64,000 nt of DNA. Origin: Mycobacterium parmense (GTDB taxonomy: Bacteria > Actinomycetota > Actinomycetes > Mycobacteriales > Mycobacteriaceae). The position numbers were made by a program, and so were the translations under genes. Positions within the stretch are counted from its first letter, which is position 1, and every line of letters begins with the position of its first letter. The notes below the pieces were generated by a model, which was given only the letters and a program-made list of their open reading frames with translations, was not told where the DNA came from and ran no database searches. The stretch lies in NCBI RefSeq assembly GCF_010730575.1, contig NZ_AP022614.1, positions 4,774,001-4,838,000 of the forward strand, read 5' to 3'. Below are positions 24,486 through 33,072 of the stretch, one piece after another.

Positions 24486-25684
24486 CGGTGACTTCCACGA
24501 CCCGACCCGATGTCGACCTGACCGACGGCACGTTCTATGCCGGTGATTCCCGGGCGGTCTACCGCTGGATGCGCCACAACGAGCCCGTGTTCCGGGACCG
24601 CAACGGATTGGCCGCCGCGTCGACGTACCAGGCGGTGATCGAGGCCGAGCGCAACCCCGAGCTGTTCTCGAACGCGGGCGGCATCCGGCCCGATCAGGAC
24701 GGCGTCGAGATGATGATCGAGATGGACGACCCGCAACACCTTTTGCGGCGCAAGCTCGTCAACGCCGGTTTCACCCGCAAGCGGGTCAAGGACCTGGAGC
24801 CCAAGATCTCCGCCCTGTGTGACACCCTGATCGACGCGGTGTGCGAACGCGGCGAGTGCGACTTCGTCTGGGACCTGGCCGCGCCGCTGCCGATGGCCGT
24901 GATCGGCGACATGCTCGGGGTGCGGCCGGAGGAACGCACCATGTTCCTCAAGTGGTCCGACGATCTGGTCAGCTTCCTGAGCAGCACGGCCGACCCGGAG
25001 CAGTTCCAGGTCACCATGGACGCGTTCGCCGCCTACAGCCAATACATGATGGGCATGATCGAGGCCCGGAAGAAGGAGCCGACCGACGACCTGGTCAGCG
25101 TCTTGGTGCATGCGGAGGTCGAAGGCTCGCGGCTGGAGGACCATCAGATCGTCACCGAGGTCCTGCTGCTGTTGATCGGCGGCGACGAGACCACGCGGCA
25201 CACGCTGTCGGGGGGGACTCGGCAGCTGCTGCTGCACCCCGACCAGCACCGGCGGCTCGTAGGCGACCCGGGCCTGCTGCCCAACGCGATCGAAGAGATG
25301 CTGCGCTGGACCGCGCCGGTGAAGAACATGGCACGCACCATCACCGCCGACACGGAATTCCACGGCACGCAGCTGCGTCAGGGCGAGAAGATGATCCTGC
25401 TGTTCGAGTCGGCGAACTTCGACGAGAAGGTGTTCGACGACCCGGAGAGCTTCGACATCGGGCGCTATCCGAACAACCACCTCGCGTTCGGGTTCGGCAC
25501 GCACTTCTGCCTGGGCAACCAGCTCGCCCGGCTGGAGCTGTCGATCATGCAGTCGCGGCTGCTGGCGCGGCTCCCGGACATGCGGCTGGCGTCGGACGCC
25601 GAGCTGCCGTTGCGTCCGGCGAACTTCGTATCGGGCCTGGAGAAGATGCCGGTGGCGTTCACGCCCGCCGCGCCGCTGGGCTGA
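24482..25684 (+). CDS. cyp142: Cytochrome P450 CYP142, cholesterol C26/C27 oxidase
   Basis: 400 residues, homologous to Rv3518c. Soluble bacterial P450 that oxidises the terminal methyl of cholest-4-en-3-one to the acid, partly redundant with CYP125. Motifs: I-helix GGDETTRH (233-240) with the acid-alcohol pair, K-helix ExxR as E272-R275 (EEMLRW), and the haem loop FGFGTHFCLGNQLAR with Cys343. The start ATG overlaps the upstream stop. In M. tuberculosis the homologue is often cited as strain-variable; here it is intact. The gene is followed by a 60-bp inverted repeat and a convergent DUF559 gene. Confidence 0.93.
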   Translation: MTVTSTTRPDVDLTDGTFYAGDSRAVYRWMRHNEPVFRDRNGLAAASTYQAVIEAERNPELFSNAGGIRPDQDGVEMMIEMDDPQHLLRRKLVNAGFTRKRVKDLEPKISALCDTLIDAVCERGECDFVWDLAAPLPMAVIGDMLGVRPEERTMFLKWSDDLVSFLSSTADPEQFQVTMDAFAAYSQYMMGMIEARKKEPTDDLVSVLVHAEVEGSRLEDHQIVTEVLLLLIGGDETTRHTLSGGTRQLLLHPDQHRRLVGDPGLLPNAIEEMLRWTAPVKNMARTITADTEFHGTQLRQGEKMILLFESANFDEKVFDDPESFDIGRYPNNHLAFGFGTHFCLGNQLARLELSIMQSRLLARLPDMRLASDAELPLRPANFVSGLEKMPVAFTPAAPLG

Positions 25685-25700
25685 ACGCCTTCGTCCCATC

Positions 25701-25760
25701 GCCGAGCGTGTAATCACTGCGAAATCCGAGCGAGTTTTTCGCGCTGAGTGCACGTTCGGC
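25701..25760. repeat. 60-bp imperfect inverted repeat (family B), left copy
   Basis: Outer arms GCCGAGCGTG (25701) and CACGTTCGGC (to 25760) pair, followed by TCACTGCGAAA against TTTTTCGCGCTGA. About 25 bp per arm with a short centre. A second copy of the same design lies at 26625-26684. This copy overlaps the last 15 codons and the stop of DUF559 gene 2 and lies 17 bp after the cyp142 stop. Confidence 0.82.
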
Positions 25761-26589
25761 GCCGCCAGGCCGTCGCCACCCTGCTCAAGACGGCGCCTTC
25801 GGTGTCCTCTGCCGTGACGCGAACATTCATCCAGCCCAACTCGGCGACGGCCTCCGCGCGCCGAATGTCCTTGTTGAACTGCCGTCGGTCGGTGCGGTGA
25901 TGGTCGCCGTCGTATTCGACGCCCAGCTTGACGTCCTCCCAGCCCATGTCGAGGACCGCGACGAGCTCTCCGTATTCCCCGTAGACGGGGATCTGGGTTT
26001 GCGGTCGCGGATAGCCTGCCCGGATGAGCAGGAGCCGCAGCCACGTCTCGCGGGGTGACTCGGCGCCGGGATCGACCAGGGGCAGCACGACGCGGGCACG
26101 CCTGATGCCGCGGCGGCCCCGGTAGCGCTCGGCGAGGGCCTCGACGTCAACCACCTTGAGATCCGTCGCGCGCGCCAGCGCGTCGATGGCCGCGACCGCC
26201 TCGCCGGTCGGATAGCGGCACGCCAAATCGAGCGCGGTTCTGGCCGGCGTGGTGACCGGGATGCCGGCGATCAGCGCCACCTCGTCCTCGCCGACGCGAT
26301 CCGACCAGGTCCGGACACCGCCCGGCGGCCTGCGGTAGCCGTAGAGCAACTCCGCGGGTGCCCGATCACCGACCCATCTGACGCCGTGGAGTGCCGAGGA
26401 GGAGCGGCCGGCGACGATGCCGCGGCGCCGGGACCACAGCCACGCGGCACGTGCGCGGGATCGAGCGGTGAGCTCGGCGCCGGCCGAGACGTACACGTCG
26501 GGATGGATCGAGACGAAGCGGCTGCGCAGCGCGTACGGCGTCACGATGCCGGCGTCGACGGCCTCGCTACCGAGAAACGGCTCCTCCAT
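25714..26589 (-). CDS. DUF559 / AbiEi-like N-domain protein, paralogue 2
   Basis: 291 residues starting MEEPFLGSEAVDAGIVTPY; clearly paralogous to the protein at 3611-4456. Shared blocks are AGIPVTTPARTALDLACRYPT, AAIDALARATDLKVVDVEAL, LDMGWEDVKLGVEYDGDHHR and ELGWMNVRV. The DUF559 region carries the acidic residues expected of a Vsr/PD-(D/E)XK-like nuclease fold, but activity is unproven. The C-terminal residues (about TQREKLARISQ) are encoded by the family-B inverted repeat, and another copy of that repeat lies 35 bp upstream of the start. It lies between cyp142 and echA19, where M. tuberculosis has a single conserved hypothetical gene. Frame may be read from 26637 but the ATG at 26589 aligns with the paralogue. 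Confidence 0.82.
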   Translation of the reverse strand: MEEPFLGSEAVDAGIVTPYALRSRFVSIHPDVYVSAGAELTARSRARAAWLWSRRRGIVAGRSSSALHGVRWVGDRAPAELLYGYRRPPGGVRTWSDRVGEDEVALIAGIPVTTPARTALDLACRYPTGEAVAAIDALARATDLKVVDVEALAERYRGRRGIRRARVVLPLVDPGAESPRETWLRLLLIRAGYPRPQTQIPVYGEYGELVAVLDMGWEDVKLGVEYDGDHHRTDRRQFNKDIRRAEAVAELGWMNVRVTAEDTEGAVLSRVATAWRRRTCTQREKLARISQ

Positions 26590-26624
26590 GGCAGGCGAGT
26601 GTGGCGGAGGGGACCGACACCGTC

Positions 26625-26684
26625 GCCGAACGTGCACTCACCGCGAAAAAGCGGCCGAGACTTCGCAAAGGATGCACGCTCGGC
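26625..26684. repeat. 60-bp imperfect inverted repeat (family B), right copy
   Basis: Starts GCCGAACGTGCACTCACCGC and ends GATGCACGCTCGGC, pairing through GCCGARCGTGCA arms with CGAAA/TTCGC inside. Same length and design as 25701-25760. It lies between the start of DUF559 gene 2 and the stop of echA19 (26697). Confidence 0.8.
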
Positions 26685-26696
26685 GCGGGGGCGGTC

Positions 26697-27518
26697 CTAG
26701 CGATTCTGGAAGTTGGGCTTGCGCTTCTCGGCGAACGCCCGCGGACCTTCCTTGGCGTCGTCGGACAGGAACACCTTGATCCCGATCTGCGTGTCGATCT
26801 TGAACGCCTCGTTCTCGTGCATGCCCTCGGTCTCGCGGATCGCCCGCAGGATCGCCTGGACGGCCAGGGGCCCGTTGTTCTCGATGATCCCGGCGATCTC
26901 CAGCGCCTTGGACAGCGCCTGCCCGTCCGGGACGACGTGCCCGATCAGGCCCATCTCCTTGGCCTCGGCGGCGGTGATGTGGCGTCCGGTCAGCAAGAGG
27001 TCGCACGCCACCGTGTAGGGGATCTGGCGCACCAGTCGCACCGCGGAGCCACCCATCGGGTACAGGCTCCACTTGGCCTCCGAGATCCCGAACTTCGCGC
27101 TCTCGCCGGCGATCCGGATGTCGGTGCCCTGCAGGATCTCGGTGCCGCCGGCGATCGCCGGCCCTTCGACGGCCGCGATCAGCGGCTTGGTCAGCCGGCG
27201 GCCCTTGAGCAAGGCGTCGATTCGTGATGGGTCGTAGCTGCCGTCCTTGAACGACTCGCCCGGCGGTTTCTTGGTTGCCGCCTTGAGATCCATGCCCGCG
27301 CAGAAGTAGCCGCCGGCGCCGGTCAGGATGCAGCAGCGGATGTCCGGGTCGTTGTCGACGCGGTCCCACGCCTCGACCATGATCTGCATCATCTCGGTGC
27401 TCAGCGCGTTGCGGGCGTGTGGCCGATTCAACGTGACGATCAGGGTGTGACCGCGCTGCTCCACCAGCGCGTCCGCCTCCTGGGGTCCCGCCTGTTCCTT
27501 TGCTGGCGCGTCGGCCAC
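26697..27518 (-). CDS. echA19: Steroid enoyl-CoA hydratase EchA19
   Basis: 273 residues from the GTG at 27518, homologous to Rv3516 (263). Crotonase-fold hydratase acting on a long-side-chain steroid enoyl-CoA. Key stretches: [29 protein letters not shown] (first oxyanion-hole strand), and [19 protein letters not shown] (second oxyanion-hole glycine). The GTG is favoured because GAGGGAAGGG lies eight bases upstream; ATG 27548 is an alternative without such a site. The KstR operator is 45 bp upstream and shared with fadD19. In M. tuberculosis EchA19 is reported to be regulated by lysine succinylation; nothing here tests that. Confidence 0.9.
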   Translation of the reverse strand: MADAPAKEQAGPQEADALVEQRGHTLIVTLNRPHARNALSTEMMQIMVEAWDRVDNDPDIRCCILTGAGGYFCAGMDLKAATKKPPGESFKDGSYDPSRIDALLKGRRLTKPLIAAVEGPAIAGGTEILQGTDIRIAGESAKFGISEAKWSLYPMGGSAVRLVRQIPYTVACDLLLTGRHITAAEAKEMGLIGHVVPDGQALSKALEIAGIIENNGPLAVQAILRAIRETEGMHENEAFKIDTQIGIKVFLSDDAKEGPRAFAEKRKPNFQNR

Positions 27519-27563
27519 GGTGATCGCCCTTCCCTCGACAGTGAGCATCAGCTTGTCAAGAAA

Positions 27564-27577
27564 TGTAACACGTTCTA
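27564..27577. promoter_or_regulatory. KstR operator, echA19 / fadD19 intergenic
   Basis: TGTAACACGTTCTA matches TnnAACnnGTTnnA fully. It ends five bases before the fadD19 GTG and lies 45 bp upstream of the echA19 start. Confidence 0.91.
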
Positions 27578-27582
27578 GTTTG

Positions 27583-29223
27583 GTGGCCGTGGCCCTGAAT
27601 ATTGCCGACCTCGCAGAGCACGCCATCGACGCCGTGCCCGACCGTGTTGCCCTGATCTGCGGCGACGAGAAGCTGACGTACGCCGAGTTGGAGGAGAAAG
27701 CCAACCGCCTGGCGCACTTCCTAATCGACCAGGGTGTCAAGAAGGACGACAAGGTCGGACTCTACTGCCGCAACCGCATCGAGATCGTGATCGCGATGCT
27801 GGGCATCGTCAAGGCCGGCGCCATCCTGGTCAACGTCAATTACCGCTACGTCGAGGGCGAACTGCGCTACCTTTTCGACAACTCCGACATGGTCGCGCTG
27901 GTCCACGAGCGCCAGTACGCCGACCGGGTGGCCAACGTGTTGCCGGAGACGCCCGACGTCAAGACGATCCTGGTGATCGAGGACGGCAGCGACGCGGATT
28001 TCAAGCGCTACGGCGGCGTCGAGTTCTACTCGGCGATCGCGCAGGGCTCACCCGAACGCGATTTCGGAGAGCGCAGCGCCGACGACATCTACCTGCTCTA
28101 CACCGGCGGCACCACCGGTTTCCCCAAGGGCGTGATGTGGCGCCACGAAGACATCTACCGCGTGTTGTTCGGCGGAACCGACTTCGCCACAGGCGAATTC
28201 GTCAAGGACGAGCACGACCTGGCCAAGGCGGCCGCCGCCAATCCGCCGATGGTCCGCTACCCGATCCCGCCGATGATCCACGGCGCCACGCAGTCGGCCA
28301 CCTGGATGTCGATCTTCTCGGGTCAGACCACGGTGCTGGCGCCGGAATTCAACGCCGACGAGGTCTGGCGCACCATTCACGAGCACAAGGTGAACCTGCT
28401 GTTCTTCACCGGCGACGCCATGGCCCGCCCGCTGCTCGACGCGCTGAGCGCAGATCATGACTACGACCTCTCGTCGCTGTTCCTGTTGGCCAGCACCGCG
28501 GCGCTGTTCTCGCCGAGCATCAAGGAGCGACTTCTCGAGCTGCTGCCCAACCGGGTGATCACCGACTCGATCGGCTCGTCGGAAACCGGCTTCGGGGGCA
28601 CCAGCATCGTCGCCAAGGACGCGCCGCACGCCGGCGGTCCGCGCGTGACCATCGACCACCGCACCGTCGTGCTCGACGAGGAGGGCAACGAGGTCAAGCC
28701 CGGCTCGGGCGTGCGCGGTCTGATCGCGAAAAAGGGCAACATACCGGTCGGTTACTACAAGGACGAGAAGAAGACCGCCGAGACGTTCAAGACGTTCAAC
28801 GGTGTCCGTTACGCCATCCCCGGGGACTACGCGCTGGTCGAGGAGGACGGCAGCGTCACGATGCTCGGCCGCGGTTCGGTGTCCATCAACAGCGGCGGAG
28901 AGAAGATTTACCCGGAGGAGGTCGAGGGGGCGCTGAAGGGGCATCCCGACGTGTTCGACGCCCTGGTGGTCGGCGTGCCCGATCCCCGCTACGGGCAGCA
29001 CGTCGCGGCCGTCGTGCAGCCCCGCGCGGGGTGCCGGCCGTCGCTGGCCGAGTTGGACCGGTTCGTGCGCTCCGAGATCGCCGGGTACAAGGTGCCGCGG
29101 AGCCTGTGGCTGGTCGACGAGGTGAAGCGCTCGCCTGCCGGCAAGCCCGATTACCGATGGGCCAAGGAGCAGACCGAGGCGCGCCCTGCCGACGACGTCC
29201 ACGCCGCTCACGTGAGCGCTTGA
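27583..29223 (+). CDS. fadD19: Steroid side-chain acyl-CoA synthetase FadD19
   Basis: 546 residues beginning [20 protein letters not shown], homologous to Rv3515c (548). ANL-superfamily ligase that adds CoA to the C5 side chain of cholestenoate, starting beta-oxidation; needed for C24-branched sterols in Rhodococcus. P-loop [14 protein letters not shown] near 172-185, [11 protein letters not shown] in the adenylate-binding core, and the C-terminal lysine in [12 protein letters not shown]. The GTG start is five bases after the KstR operator with no ribosome binding site, again pointing to a leaderless mRNA. Its stop overlaps a TTG that starts the fructosamine-kinase-like gene. Confidence 0.93.
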   Translation: MAVALNIADLAEHAIDAVPDRVALICGDEKLTYAELEEKANRLAHFLIDQGVKKDDKVGLYCRNRIEIVIAMLGIVKAGAILVNVNYRYVEGELRYLFDNSDMVALVHERQYADRVANVLPETPDVKTILVIEDGSDADFKRYGGVEFYSAIAQGSPERDFGERSADDIYLLYTGGTTGFPKGVMWRHEDIYRVLFGGTDFATGEFVKDEHDLAKAAAANPPMVRYPIPPMIHGATQSATWMSIFSGQTTVLAPEFNADEVWRTIHEHKVNLLFFTGDAMARPLLDALSADHDYDLSSLFLLASTAALFSPSIKERLLELLPNRVITDSIGSSETGFGGTSIVAKDAPHAGGPRVTIDHRTVVLDEEGNEVKPGSGVRGLIAKKGNIPVGYYKDEKKTAETFKTFNGVRYAIPGDYALVEEDGSVTMLGRGSVSINSGGEKIYPEEVEGALKGHPDVFDALVVGVPDPRYGQHVAAVVQPRAGCRPSLAELDRFVRSEIAGYKVPRSLWLVDEVKRSPAGKPDYRWAKEQTEARPADDVHAAHVSA

Positions 29224-29987
29224 CCGATTTCGTCAAGCAGCACCCCGGCGCACCGGCAGGCTACTTCGCTTGGGAGGCAGCCGGATTGCGGTGGCTCTCC
29301 GATGTCGACGGGGGCGCCGCGTGCGCCGACGTCATCGCCGTCGACGATACGAGCCTGACGCTGCGCCGGCTGGGTTCGGTGCCGCCGGCGGCCCCGGCGG
29401 CACGCGCATTCGGCGCCCAACTGGCCGTCACGCACGACGCGGGTGGCGCGGAGTTCGGCGCGGGTCCCGACGGATGGGACGGCCCGGGGTTCTTCGGGCC
29501 GCTGTCGCAGCCGCTGCCGATGTCGCTGCGCCGCCACCGGCGGTGGGGCGCCTTCTACGCCGAGGAGCGGCTGGCCCCGATGGCCGAGTTGGCCGCGGCG
29601 CGCCTCGATCCCCCGACCCGCGACGCGGTCGACTCGGTCATCGCACGTTGCGGCGCGGGTGATTTCGACGACGACGAGCCCCCGGCGCGGCTGCATGGCG
29701 ATCTGTGGAGCGGCAACGTGATGTGGACGCCCGACGGGGTGGTGCTGATCGACCCCGCGGCGCACGCCGGCCACCGCGAGACCGACCTGGCGATGCTCGA
29801 GCTGTTCGGCTGCCCGCATTACGACCAGGTCGTCGCCGGCTATCAGGGCGTTCGGTCGCTGCGGGCCGGCTGGCGCGATCGCATCGGCCTGCACCAGCTG
29901 TTTGCGCTGCTGGCGCACGTGGTGCTGTTCGGCGAGGGGTACGCGGCGCGGACGAAAGCGGCCGCCCGCGCCGCGCTCGCCGCGTAG
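29220..29987 (+). CDS. Fructosamine-kinase-like protein
   Basis: 255 residues if started at TTG 29220, which overlaps the fadD19 stop (TTGA). Kinase core typical of the fructosamine-3-kinase / APH superfamily: LHGDLWSGNVMW (catalytic Asp and metal-binding Asn) and VLIDPAAHAGHRETDLAML (DxD-like metal loop), plus YEEERLAP-like YAEERLAPMAEL. The N-terminal lobe FAWEAAGLRWL matches the family. Family members phosphorylate ketoamines formed by protein glycation. Why such a gene is coupled to an acyl-CoA ligase is unclear; it may simply be an insertion in the operon or may repair glycated enzymes. No better start codon with a ribosome binding site is visible in this frame. Confidence 0.78.
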   Translation: MTDFVKQHPGAPAGYFAWEAAGLRWLSDVDGGAACADVIAVDDTSLTLRRLGSVPPAAPAARAFGAQLAVTHDAGGAEFGAGPDGWDGPGFFGPLSQPLPMSLRRHRRWGAFYAEERLAPMAELAAARLDPPTRDAVDSVIARCGAGDFDDDEPPARLHGDLWSGNVMWTPDGVVLIDPAAHAGHRETDLAMLELFGCPHYDQVVAGYQGVRSLRAGWRDRIGLHQLFALLAHVVLFGEGYAARTKAAARAALAA

Positions 29988-30004
29988 GCCTACGCTCGTT
30001 CGCG

Positions 30005-30832
30005 ATGACCATCGACGTGTGGATGCAGCATCCCACTGTGCGGTTCCTGCGCAGCGACATGCTGGCGTCCCTGCGGCGCTGGACGGGCGGGTCGATACCG
30101 GACACCGAGATCCCGATCGACGCGACCATCGCCGCGATGGACGCGGCCGGTGTCGACTTCGGGTTGCTCAGCGCGTGGCGTGGCCCGTTCGGTCAGGACC
30201 TGGTCTCCAACGATGAGGTGGCCGACTGGATTCGGTTGCACCCGGACAGGTTCGGCGGTCTGGCGGCGGTCGACCTCGACCGGCCGATGGAGGCGGTACG
30301 CGAATTGCGGCGGCGGGTCGGCGACGGCGGGTTCGTCGGCCTGCGGGTGGTGCCGTGGCTGTGGGACGCGCCGCCCACCGACCGCCGCTACTATCCGCTG
30401 TTCGCCCAGTGCGTCGAGTCCGGGGTGCCGTTCTGCACGCAGGTCGGCCACACCGGGCCGCTGCGACCCTCGGAGACCGGGCGCCCGATTCCCTACATCG
30501 ACCAGGTGGCCCTGGACTTCCCGGAGTTGGTGATCGTCTGCGGCCACGTCGGCTATCCGTGGACCGAGGAGATGGTCGCCGTCGCCCGCAAGCATGAGAA
30601 CGTCTACATCGACACCTCGGCGTACACCATCAGGCGCCTCCCGCAAGAACTCGTCGATTTCATGAAAACCGGTACCGGACAACGCAAAGTGCTGTTCGGC
30701 ACCAACTACCCGATGATCACGCACGCGCACGCCCTGGCGGATCTGGACAACCTCGGGCTGGCCGTCGAGGCCCGCCACGACTTCCTGCACCGCAACGCCC
30801 GGCGCGTGTTCGGACTGGAGGCGAGAACGTGA
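30005..30832 (+). CDS. Amidohydrolase-2 family protein (Rv3510c-like)
   Basis: 275 residues of the amidohydrolase_2 (PF04909-type) TIM-barrel family. VCGHVGYPWTEEMVAVA and VYIDTSAYTIRRLP are typical barrel strands, and LFGTNYPMI near the C-terminus is the family signature. The N-terminal metal-binding His-x-His of canonical members is not evident; the protein starts MTIDVWMQHPTVRFL, so the metal site may be altered. Family members decarboxylate or hydrolyse cyclic or aromatic acids. Coupled by GTGA overlap to the ThDP enzyme downstream, so the two probably act in one pathway. Position corresponds to Rv3510c-Rv3509c in M. tuberculosis. Confidence 0.83.
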   Translation: MTIDVWMQHPTVRFLRSDMLASLRRWTGGSIPDTEIPIDATIAAMDAAGVDFGLLSAWRGPFGQDLVSNDEVADWIRLHPDRFGGLAAVDLDRPMEAVRELRRRVGDGGFVGLRVVPWLWDAPPTDRRYYPLFAQCVESGVPFCTQVGHTGPLRPSETGRPIPYIDQVALDFPELVIVCGHVGYPWTEEMVAVARKHENVYIDTSAYTIRRLPQELVDFMKTGTGQRKVLFGTNYPMITHAHALADLDNLGLAVEARHDFLHRNARRVFGLEART

Positions 30833-32379
30833 ACGGCGCTCAGGCACTGATCAACACCCTGGTAGACGGCGGCGTCGACGTCTGCTTCGCCAACCCCGGC
30901 ACCTCCGAGATGCACTTCGTGGCCGGGCTGGACAGCGTTCCCCGGATGCGCGGCGTGCTAACGCTTTTCGAGGGCGTCGCGACCGGCGCGGCCGACGGGT
31001 ATGCCCGCATCGCCGGCCGGCCGGCCGCGGTGCTGCTGCATCTGGGCCCCGGGCTGGGCAACGGACTGGCCAACCTGCACAACGCCCGGCGCGCCCGGGT
31101 GCCGATGGTGGTGGTCGTCGGAGACCACGCCACCTACCACAAAAAATACGACGCCCCACTGGAATCCGACATCGACGCGCTCGCCGGCACCGTCTCGGGG
31201 TGGCTGCGCCGGACGACCGGCACCGCCGACGTCGCGGCCGACGCCGCCGAGGCCATCGCCGCGAGTCGGACGGGCTCGCAGATCTCGACGCTGATATTGC
31301 CCGCCGACGTGTCGTGGTCGGCGGGCGCCCGGCCGGCCGGCGCGACGCAACCACCACCACGGGGGGCCGACCCGATGCTGGTGCCCGAGGTCGTGCAGGT
31401 GCTGCGGTCCGGGGAGCCGACGGTGCTGATGGTGGGCGGCGACGCCACCCGCGGCCCGGGCCTCGCGGCGGCCACGCGCATCGCCCAGGCGACCGGGGCC
31501 CGCGTGCTGTGCGAGACGTTCCCGACGCGGCTGGAACGCGGCGCCGGCGTCCCCGCGGTCGAGCGGCTCGCGTACTTCGCCGAGGCCGCGACGGCCCAGC
31601 TCGACGGCGCAAAGCACCTGGTGCTGGCGGGCGCCAAGTCGCCGGTGTCGTTCTTTGCCTACCCGAACGCCCCCAGCGACCTGGTCCCGGCCGGGTGTGA
31701 GGTGCACGTGCTGGCCGGCCACAGCGGCGCGGCCGAGGCGCTGGCCGCGGTGGCCGACGACGTCGCGCCCGGCGCGCAGGCGGCGGTGGCCCAGCCCGGC
31801 CGTCCCGCCATGCCGAGCGGCCCCCTGACGTCCGCGTCAGCGGCCGATGTGATCGGCGCTCTGCTGCCCGAGCGCGCGATCGTGGTCGACGAGTCGAACA
31901 CCTCCGGCCTGCTGCTTGCCCAGGCCACCGCCGGGGCGCCGGCCCACGACTGGCTGACGCTGACCGGCGGGGCGATCGGCTACGGCATCCCCGCCGCGGT
32001 GGGCGCCGCGATCGCCGCGCCGGACCGCCCGGTGCTGTGCCTGGAGTCCGACGGCTCGGCCATGTACACGATCTCGGGGCTGTGGACCCAGGCGCGCGAG
32101 AACCTCGACGTCACCACCGTGATCTACGACAACGGCGCCTACGACATCCTGCGCATCGAGCTGGCCCGCGTCGGCGCGGGCTCGGCGCCCGGGCCCAAGG
32201 CCCTCGACTTGCTCGACTTGTCGCGCCCCGCAATCGACTTCGTCAAAATCAGCGAGGGCATGGGCGTGCCGGCCCGCCGCGTGCACACCGCCGATGAATT
32301 CGCCGAGGCGCTGCGCGCGGCGGCGGCCGAACGAGGTCCGCACCTGATCGACGCGGTGGTCCCGTCAATAGCGGGCTAG
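30829..32379 (+). CDS. ilvX: Thiamine-diphosphate enzyme, acetolactate-synthase-like (IlvX)
   Basis: 516 residues, homologous to Rv3509c. ThDP-dependent family: N-terminal catalytic Glu in LFEGVATGAADGYAR, central FAD/linker domain, C-terminal ThDP/Mg site in ESDGSAMYTISGLWTQ and VIYDNGAYDIL. The Glu is present, so ThDP activation is possible. The annotation as acetolactate synthase is by family only; related proteins include glyoxylate carboligase and benzoylformate decarboxylase types. GTG start overlaps the amidohydrolase stop. The last 15 bases overlap the tail of the convergent serine-hydrolase gene. Confidence 0.85.
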   Translation: MNGAQALINTLVDGGVDVCFANPGTSEMHFVAGLDSVPRMRGVLTLFEGVATGAADGYARIAGRPAAVLLHLGPGLGNGLANLHNARRARVPMVVVVGDHATYHKKYDAPLESDIDALAGTVSGWLRRTTGTADVAADAAEAIAASRTGSQISTLILPADVSWSAGARPAGATQPPPRGADPMLVPEVVQVLRSGEPTVLMVGGDATRGPGLAAATRIAQATGARVLCETFPTRLERGAGVPAVERLAYFAEAATAQLDGAKHLVLAGAKSPVSFFAYPNAPSDLVPAGCEVHVLAGHSGAAEALAAVADDVAPGAQAAVAQPGRPAMPSGPLTSASAADVIGALLPERAIVVDESNTSGLLLAQATAGAPAHDWLTLTGGAIGYGIPAAVGAAIAAPDRPVLCLESDGSAMYTISGLWTQARENLDVTTVIYDNGAYDILRIELARVGAGSAPGPKALDLLDLSRPAIDFVKISEGMGVPARRVHTADEFAEALRAAAAERGPHLIDAVVPSIAG

Positions 32380-33072
32380 CCCGGGCAACCGGCTCAGCGC
32401 CCAGTCCGACAGGGTGTCGAGCACCTTCACTCCCGCCTCGAACACCTGCGCCTCGGCCGCCAGCGCCACGCCCCATTCGCCCGATGGCGTGGGTACGATC
32501 CCGAACTGGCGGACCAGGTACTCACCGCGCACCCCCGGGCCCCAACCGCCCTTGGCCGCGAAGCCATGAGCCGCCAGGCCCCACCGGTGCTCGCCGACGA
32601 GCTGGCGCATCAAGGCGACGACGTCGTCGGCGCCGGGGATCGATGCCAGCTCGGCGGCGAACCGGGCCTGGCGCTGCAGCGTCCACTGCGTCTGGCCGAA
32701 GGCGGTGTAGCCCCGCCGGATCCGGCGGGGCTCGACGACGGTGGCGGTGTCCCCGCCCTCGGCGATGACGCGCTGCACGTGCCGCGCCGCGGCCGCCGGA
32801 TCACCCAACAGCGACCACAGCTGCTCGGAGGCCTGGTTGTCGGAAGCGGTGATCGCCTTGACGGCCAGGTCTTTGGCGCCCAGCCAGTCGCGGCGCAGCG
32901 CCGCGATCGCCAATGGCACCTTGATCGTCGACCACGCCACCCCGGACCACCACCGGCCCAGCGAATACGTCCGGTCCGGGCGGGCGATCGCGATGCCGAC
33001 CTGCGCCGGAACCGAGGCCGAGAGCTGTTCGAAACTCGCGTCAAGCGCCTGCTCGAGGGGCCGGGAAGTCAC
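32365..33072 (-). CDS. Serine hydrolase of the beta-lactamase/PBP-like fold, no signal peptide
   Basis: 235 residues. Class A beta-lactamase-like motifs: SxxK as S48-T-I-K51, SDN at 77-79 (ITASDNQASE), and KGG at 174-176 (AAKGGWGPG) in place of KTG. The omega-loop Glu of true beta-lactamases (ExxLN) is not apparent, so antibiotic hydrolysis is doubtful. There is no N-terminal signal peptide, so it is predicted cytosolic, which is unusual for this fold. The ATG overlaps the fadD17 stop (ATGA), meaning it is translated with fadD17; an acyl-ester or amide of a steroid-derived acid is a possible substrate. The fold is clear, the reaction is not. Confidence 0.78.
   Translation of the reverse strand: MTSRPLEQALDASFEQLSASVPAQVGIAIARPDRTYSLGRWWSGVAWSTIKVPLAIAALRRDWLGAKDLAVKAITASDNQASEQLWSLLGDPAAAARHVQRVIAEGGDTATVVEPRRIRRGYTAFGQTQWTLQRQARFAAELASIPGADDVVALMRQLVGEHRWGLAAHGFAAKGGWGPGVRGEYLVRQFGIVPTPSGEWGVALAAEAQVFEAGVKVLDTLSDWALSRLPGLARY

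Noticed and set aside
32365-33072. Antibiotic-resistance beta-lactamase
   Set aside because: No signal peptide and no omega-loop Glu; the position beside fadD17 favours a metabolic hydrolase.
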